DNA of 64,000 nt from Flammula alnicola (lineage: Eukaryota; Basidiomycota; Agaricomycetes; Agaricales; Strophariaceae), in contig JADNRV010000026.1 in assembly GCA_015499995.1 (NCBI GenBank), positions 124,001 to 188,000 on the forward strand, given 5' to 3'. Made by a program: the position numbers and the translations under genes. Positions 59,513-64,000 of the stretch are shown here, piece by piece. The number at the start of each line of letters is the position of its first letter. The first letter of the stretch is position 1. The notes under the pieces were generated by a model, which saw only the letters and a program-made list of their open reading frames with translations, searched no databases and was not told the origin of the DNA.

Positions 59513-61808
59513 ATGGCTGATACCGCTTCTAACAACCCTTGGGATATCCACCTCGAATCACGAGAGACCTCTTCACAAAATAGAGACGTGAAAGAAAAAT
59601 CCCCGGAAACGACTTCGACGGCCTTCCCAGTGGCATCAAGACCATTGCGATGGCTTCCTAGCGGCCTCGGGCGCCTTGGCTCTGGCATAATCTTAGATGT
59701 TCGCTCACGAGCACCTTGGTATCTTAGTGATTGGACAGACGCTTGGAACTATCGCGTGGTTCCTGCTACTGCTCTCATTTTCTTCGCAAAGTGAGTTCCG
59801 GTTTGGCGTCTCATCAGGTGTACTTGGCTGATATGTACCTAATTGCGTGTTAGCGTTCTACCTGGCATTGCTTTCTCCCTAGATTTAATTGAAACTACAG
59901 AACAATATGGTGTGGCGGAGATCTTGCTATCCTCATTTATGGCAGCCTTTATATTCTCAGTCTTTGGCGCACAACCCCTCACCATCGCTGGAGTTACAGG
60001 CACGATTCTGACATAACACCAAAACGTATACGCGCTGAACGAGCTTTCCCTGTGCAGGTCCAATCACGGTATTCAACAAAACCATCTTTGACATTCTCTC
60101 CAGAGAATCAAACCCACCGAATTACCTGCATTTCATGGGCTGGGTTTATTTGTGGGGTGCCATTCTTCACTGGATAACCGCAATACTGAACTGTACGTCT
60201 TGTGTCATTTTTATATGCGTCCCATTTTTACGTCTCATCAATCTACAGGGTGTAACTTTCTCAAATATGTGACTCTCTTTTCCTGCGACACGTTCGGTTT
60301 TTATGTGTCCTGGGTCTACCTCCAATACGGCATTCAAATAATCACACGCCAGTTTGCCCCTACGAATAATCCAGAAGGCGTCCTTGTCTCCATCATCCTC
60401 GCCATCCTGATGCTAGTCGTCGCGTTCCTATTCAACTCCTTGTCGCGGACCCCGTATTTTCATAGACATGTTCGCCGTTTCCTTGCGGACTATGGCATGC
60501 CGATTTCATTGATCGCTTCTTCCGCTATGGCGTATTGGGGCCGATTTAATGCTTCGAACCCTTTGACGCTTCCCATCGGAGGTGCATTTCAGGCAGTAGG
60601 TGGTAGAAGCTGGCTTGTCAAATTTTGGCAACTGGAAGCCAGATGGGTCGGCATCGCCTTTCCATTTGGAATTGTCCTCTGGATCTTATTTTTCTTCGAT
60701 CACAACGTCTCCGTGAGTTTGGCTTATTCCGGTTTCTTTTGAACTTGACCCCAATCATAACCTTTATATTTAGTCGCTCATGGCACAGGGCTCTGAATTT
60801 CCTCTGCGCAAGCCCCCTGGATTCCATCACGATTTTTTCCTGCTTGGCGTGACCACCTTCCTTGCTGGACTTTTAGGCCTACCGGCGCCCAATGGTCTGA
60901 TACCCCAAGCACCTATCCATACCGCCTCTCTGCTGGTCATGGGCCGCTCGCCCAAAAACGAGGACGACGACGAAGACATCAGAAGCTCGCGCACGCAGAC
61001 AAATAGTCGCGTCTCGAACAACGATCTTACGTCGGGTTCGATCTTCCATGACTCCGAACCGCCTCCAGACCCAACTATGGCGCCTAGGCACGAGGTGCCC
61101 ATCGCTGTCGTGGAACAGCGTGTGTCGAATCTCGCTCAAGGCAGTCTGTGTCTTGTACTTCTCACGGGGCCTTTTTTACATGTCCTCCATTTGATTCCTC
61201 GAGGCGTATTGGCAGGACTTTTGTGCGCAATTATTTTTATACCGTGGCTAGCTAGCTAATTTATCCTTTCACAGCTGGTACATGGGCGCCGACGCTTTGC
61301 GTGGCAACGGAATAACGAAGAAATTCCTCTATCTCATTCAAGACAATGCCCTCACACCCAGGCAAGAGCGCCTTCATAAAGTCCGCAAGTCGCGAATCAT
61401 CCTTTTCCTTGCCATTCAGCTCGTTGGCTTCGGTGTGACTTTCGCAATCACCCAGACCATCGGTCCGTGTTCCTTTGCTACCTTTCTCGTATACTCAATC
61501 CTGATCATTTCGTGTACTTTGCAGCTGCGATTGGGTTTCCAGTGATTATCATGCTTCTTCTGCCCCTTCGAACTTTCGTAGTACCACGAATGTCATTTAC
61601 GGGAGAAGAGCTCGCAATCCTTGATGGCCCGACAGCATCACCATTTGTAAGTTGTCCTTTAATCCTTTCGCCTTCTTCATCTATCATCCTTCGGCAAAAC
61701 CCACCGCCGAAACGACCTTTTGCTGTTCATATCTCAAACCCCATTCTTTTGTTCGTGTGCTCATTTTATTTTTATAAGACTATGGAGTCCGTTGGCGGAA
61801 CTTTATAG
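59513..61808 (+). CDS. BOR1-like: HCO3-/borate transporter family protein (SLC4, Bor1-like)
   Basis: Polytopic anion exporter; yeast Bor1 exports borate at the plasma membrane. Exons give MADTASNNPWDIHLESRETS, YLSDWTDAWNYRVVPATALI, IAFSLDLIETTEQYGVAEIL, IFSVFGAQPLTIAGVTGPIT, TIFDILSRESNPPNYLHFM, CDTFGFYVSWVYLQYGIQII, ADYGMPISLIASSAMAYWGR, LVLLTGPFLHVLHLIPRGVL and the end TASPFTMESVGGTL, the last being close to the usual fungal Bor1 C-terminus. The intron between GVT and GPITVF (about 60002-60059) begins GCACGA, so it would be GC-AG if the conserved TGPITVF is kept. A short hydrophilic S/D/E loop (about 60950-61080) lies between membrane segments. Substrate remains inferred. Confidence 0.88.
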
Positions 61809-62380
61809 AAACGCTTGGCAACTTACTGGAAGTTCAGTGGCGGTGATAAATGGGTCCACCGAACTTAATGGGGCTAACTTTCATTGTAGCCCAACGAGGA
61901 CAAACCACAGTAGGAGCCACATACATATCCGTCTCGCACATGCACTCGCTATGGTCATCACATTCGGCAACCGCCTTCCTGCTTTGTGTGCCTATTCGGT
62001 CTCGGGGAAATGTCTCCCCATGAGCACGAGGAGACATGGACCGTGGTGTAGATTGACACAGCTGTCATCTCTGTGCTGAAGAATGATTAGCCCGTGGCCG
62101 CGGCGTTCGAGTTCTTCTGTATCCAATTACTGGGAACGAAGAGATTGGAGATGCTGTAAAAAGACCGTCGTTTCTTCTCAGATTATGTGGCCTGAACGAC
62201 AGCGCTCGCCGTCAAGTTCCGAATGCTTGTTGAGGTTGCGAACCTAATCATTCAATACCTGTATTGGTATATATACGCCCATTCGATTGCAATCGAAGCC
62301 CCTCAGGGGATTTAGAACAAGCTTTCCGAAATTCTCAAGTCCTCTCTTGTTGCAGCCCTTCATCTGAATTGAGAGACAAG
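61809..62380. other. Intergenic region between SLC4 and acid phosphatase genes
   Basis: 572 bp. One open frame (61720-62079) begins inside the transporter's last exon in another frame and has no recognisable content. The right half should hold the phosphatase promoter. Confidence 0.45.
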
Positions 62381-64000
62381 ATGTCGACTCCTGATAGTAA
62401 GGTTCTTGGTGTAGTTCTTCTAATTAGGCATGGAGATAGGCAAGGTAATTCTTCAGTTTCTTATTCCCAACAATCCTGTTCTGAAATACTGTTATCATAT
62501 AGGTTTCTATCAAGATCCCATAACTTATACGCCTTCCAATACTGCGATTACGCCTCTTGGAAATGTGAGTACCTGTACTTTCTTTATTCTACAGACATTA
62601 ATTAATGTTCTACCAGGCTCAATCATTCCAGCTCGGCCAATTATTGCGCAGCATTTATTTCAATGCCTCTTCTCCCTCTTTCATCTCGACGATCAACAGC
62701 ACCATCGTTCAAGATGACCAGGTCGAGATCCGGGCAGATGGCGGCGGAGAACGCGGTGTAATTTTTAATTCAGCCGTATCCCTTCTCCAGGGACTTTTCC
62801 CTGGTACAGCAGATTACAAGACCACACTCGCCAATGGATCGACCATCACTGGTCCTCTTGGAGGGTACCAGACCGTCCCGAGTAAGTACCCGTTTTTATT
62901 CGTCGAACAATTTTATCGACATTATAAATCCAGTCGAATCTGTTAACCCTGATAACGACGTCTCCTTGGAGGGTTGGACCGACTGCGGTGTATGTTATTA
63001 CCTTTTTCTTGTAATCGAACTCTTTCATTTACCGTTGTGGATTTTAGACCTTCATAACGGCCACCAGCGCCTTTTACAATTCTTCGTTGTTCAAGCAAAC
63101 GGCGGCCGATCATGCTGACTTCATAAACGCACTTCCTCCATTCCTTGACGGCAGACCTGCTACGCTGGTCGATATGGTTTGTATAATTTCTGCTTGTTAC
63201 TAGCAACAAGGCTGACATTTGTCTTTTTCATAGTGGAATGTAAGCTCTCTTTACAGCAGCTGCCCATCAAGCTATTGTCTAATATTCTCGGTCTAGATAT
63301 TCGATTTCATCAATGTCAACTTCATCCACAATGCTACCTTCGCCCAAAACCTTCCACCAACTTTCCGTGAACAGGCCAGGGCGCTTGCAGATTTCCATGA
63401 AAATGGCGTCTTCAGCTCGCCTCAGGAGAATGGTATCGGAAATCGTGAGTGCGCTCTGATATCTATTCCATTGTTTAATGCCGACAAATAAATTATCTAT
63501 TCACCAGTCGCTGGACAAACAATCTTGCCCTCGATCCTATCTGGCATTGGTAACATCACGGATTCAACAAGCCCTCTGAAATTCGTGCTCGAAGCTATTT
63601 CATATAAGCCGTTCATCTCTCTTTTCAACATGACTGGTGTGGACCAGATGAACCCGCAGCTTTCAGGAGTCGGTGGGTCCCTCTTCTTTTCTTCAATGTT
63701 AGAAATGTAACATGCCACGGGCCTCAACTGATTCTTTTTTAATGGTTACAGTGGAATATTCTGCGGCTGCTGCACTCGAAGTTCGGCAGCCCAGCTCTGG
63801 AGGCGAGCCTGTCATCAGGTTCAATTTCAAGAACGGGACGGACGACGTGTTCAAGACTTACAACTTCCTCAACTCCACCACTGATGTACCTGTATCGACA
63901 TTTGTTAACGCCCTTACGGTTCGCATATACCCTTATTAATGCCGTAACGCCCGCTGACCATTTTTCATGATGTCCAAAGCCATTCGCTTTCGCTGACATT
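62381..64000 (+). CDS. Histidine acid phosphatase (branch 2), truncated by right edge
   Basis: Histidine-phosphatase superfamily protein. MSTPDSKVLGVVLLIRHGDR carries the catalytic RHGxR. Then GFYQDPITYTPSNTAITPLG, AQSFQLGQLLRSIYF, VEIRADGGGERGVIFNSAVS, YKTTLANGSTITGPLGGYQT, TSAFYNSSLFKQTAADHADF and WNIFDFINVNFIHNATFAQN. The C-terminal HD proton-donor motif would lie beyond the window. A 6-nt exon TGGAAT (63234-63239) supplies Trp-Asn between VDM and IFDFINV, with canonical splice sites on both sides. The last visible exon (after about 63980) begins PFAFADI. No signal peptide is visible at this start although the body has many N-glycosylation sequons (NAS, NST, NSS, NAT, NIT, NMT), so an upstream signal-encoding exon or an internal anchor is possible. 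Confidence 0.85.
63234..63239 (+). other. 6-nt microexon TGGAAT in the acid phosphatase gene
   Basis: TTCATAG|TGGAAT|GTAAGC. It encodes Trp-Asn and joins VDM to IFDFINV in frame. Confidence 0.68.

Overview
The window is nuclear DNA of a filamentous basidiomycete, most likely a mushroom-forming agaricomycete. Genes are packed on both strands and broken by many short introns of about 50-65 nt. The proteins (a Ypd1-type phosphotransfer protein, a Bor1/SLC4 transporter, a GT61 glycosyltransferase, a wax-synthase-like MBOAT enzyme, fungal She9/Mdm33) are those of a typical agaric genome. I see no tRNA, rRNA or prokaryotic features. Exon junctions were read by eye from GT-AG signals and reading-frame continuity.

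Layout. 1-1255 (-): 5' part of a DUG2-type WD40/peptidase gene. 1.9-4.4 kb (+): unrecognised nuclear-type protein with two SUMO-interacting motifs. 4.6-6.1 kb (+): citramalyl-CoA lyase-like. 6486-7162: hAT-type non-autonomous transposon with an 8-bp target duplication, sitting in front of the DHX16/Prp2 splicing helicase (7.3-11.2 kb, with an apparent frameshift). 11.4-12.5 kb (-): short-chain dehydrogenase. 12.7 kb: doubtful small gene. 13.6-15.7 kb (+): class III CoA-transferase. 15.9-16.8 kb (+): Ypd1 phosphorelay protein. 17.4-21.0 kb (+): Chl1/DDX11 helicase with a cell-cycle-like promoter. 21.0-22.7 kb: gene-poor, with a large degenerate inverted repeat. 22.7-24.8 kb (+): unknown, possibly myristoylated. 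25.0-28.6 kb (+): Vnx1-type cation/H+ exchanger. 29.0-33.6 kb (-): DDB1. 33.8-34.6 kb (-): Dpb3/POLE4-like histone-fold subunit. 35.0-35.8 kb (-): HIT protein. 36.0-37.3 kb (+): methyltransferase with a 4-nt microexon. 37.3-38.5 kb (-): SHE9.

38-49.6 kb is the most rearranged part. An ancestral segment [SHE9 5' end - secreted two-domain protein - 3' end of the cytochrome P450 reductase gene] has been tandemly duplicated. It now carries two intact secreted-protein genes, one truncated CPR fragment and one truncated SHE9 fragment. Between the copies lie an intact MBOAT gene and a decayed cyclin gene. The two secreted-protein genes show a sharply bounded near-identical tract that suggests gene conversion.

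50-64 kb: SET-domain protein (-), CWF19-like splicing factor (+), GT61 glycosyltransferase (+), ABHD12-like membrane hydrolase (-), SLC4/Bor1 anion transporter (+), and a histidine acid phosphatase running off the right edge. Several genes concern genome maintenance (Chl1, DDB1, Dpb3-like) or splicing (DHX16, CWF19L). They are dispersed and do not form an obvious functional cluster. No biosynthetic gene cluster was found.
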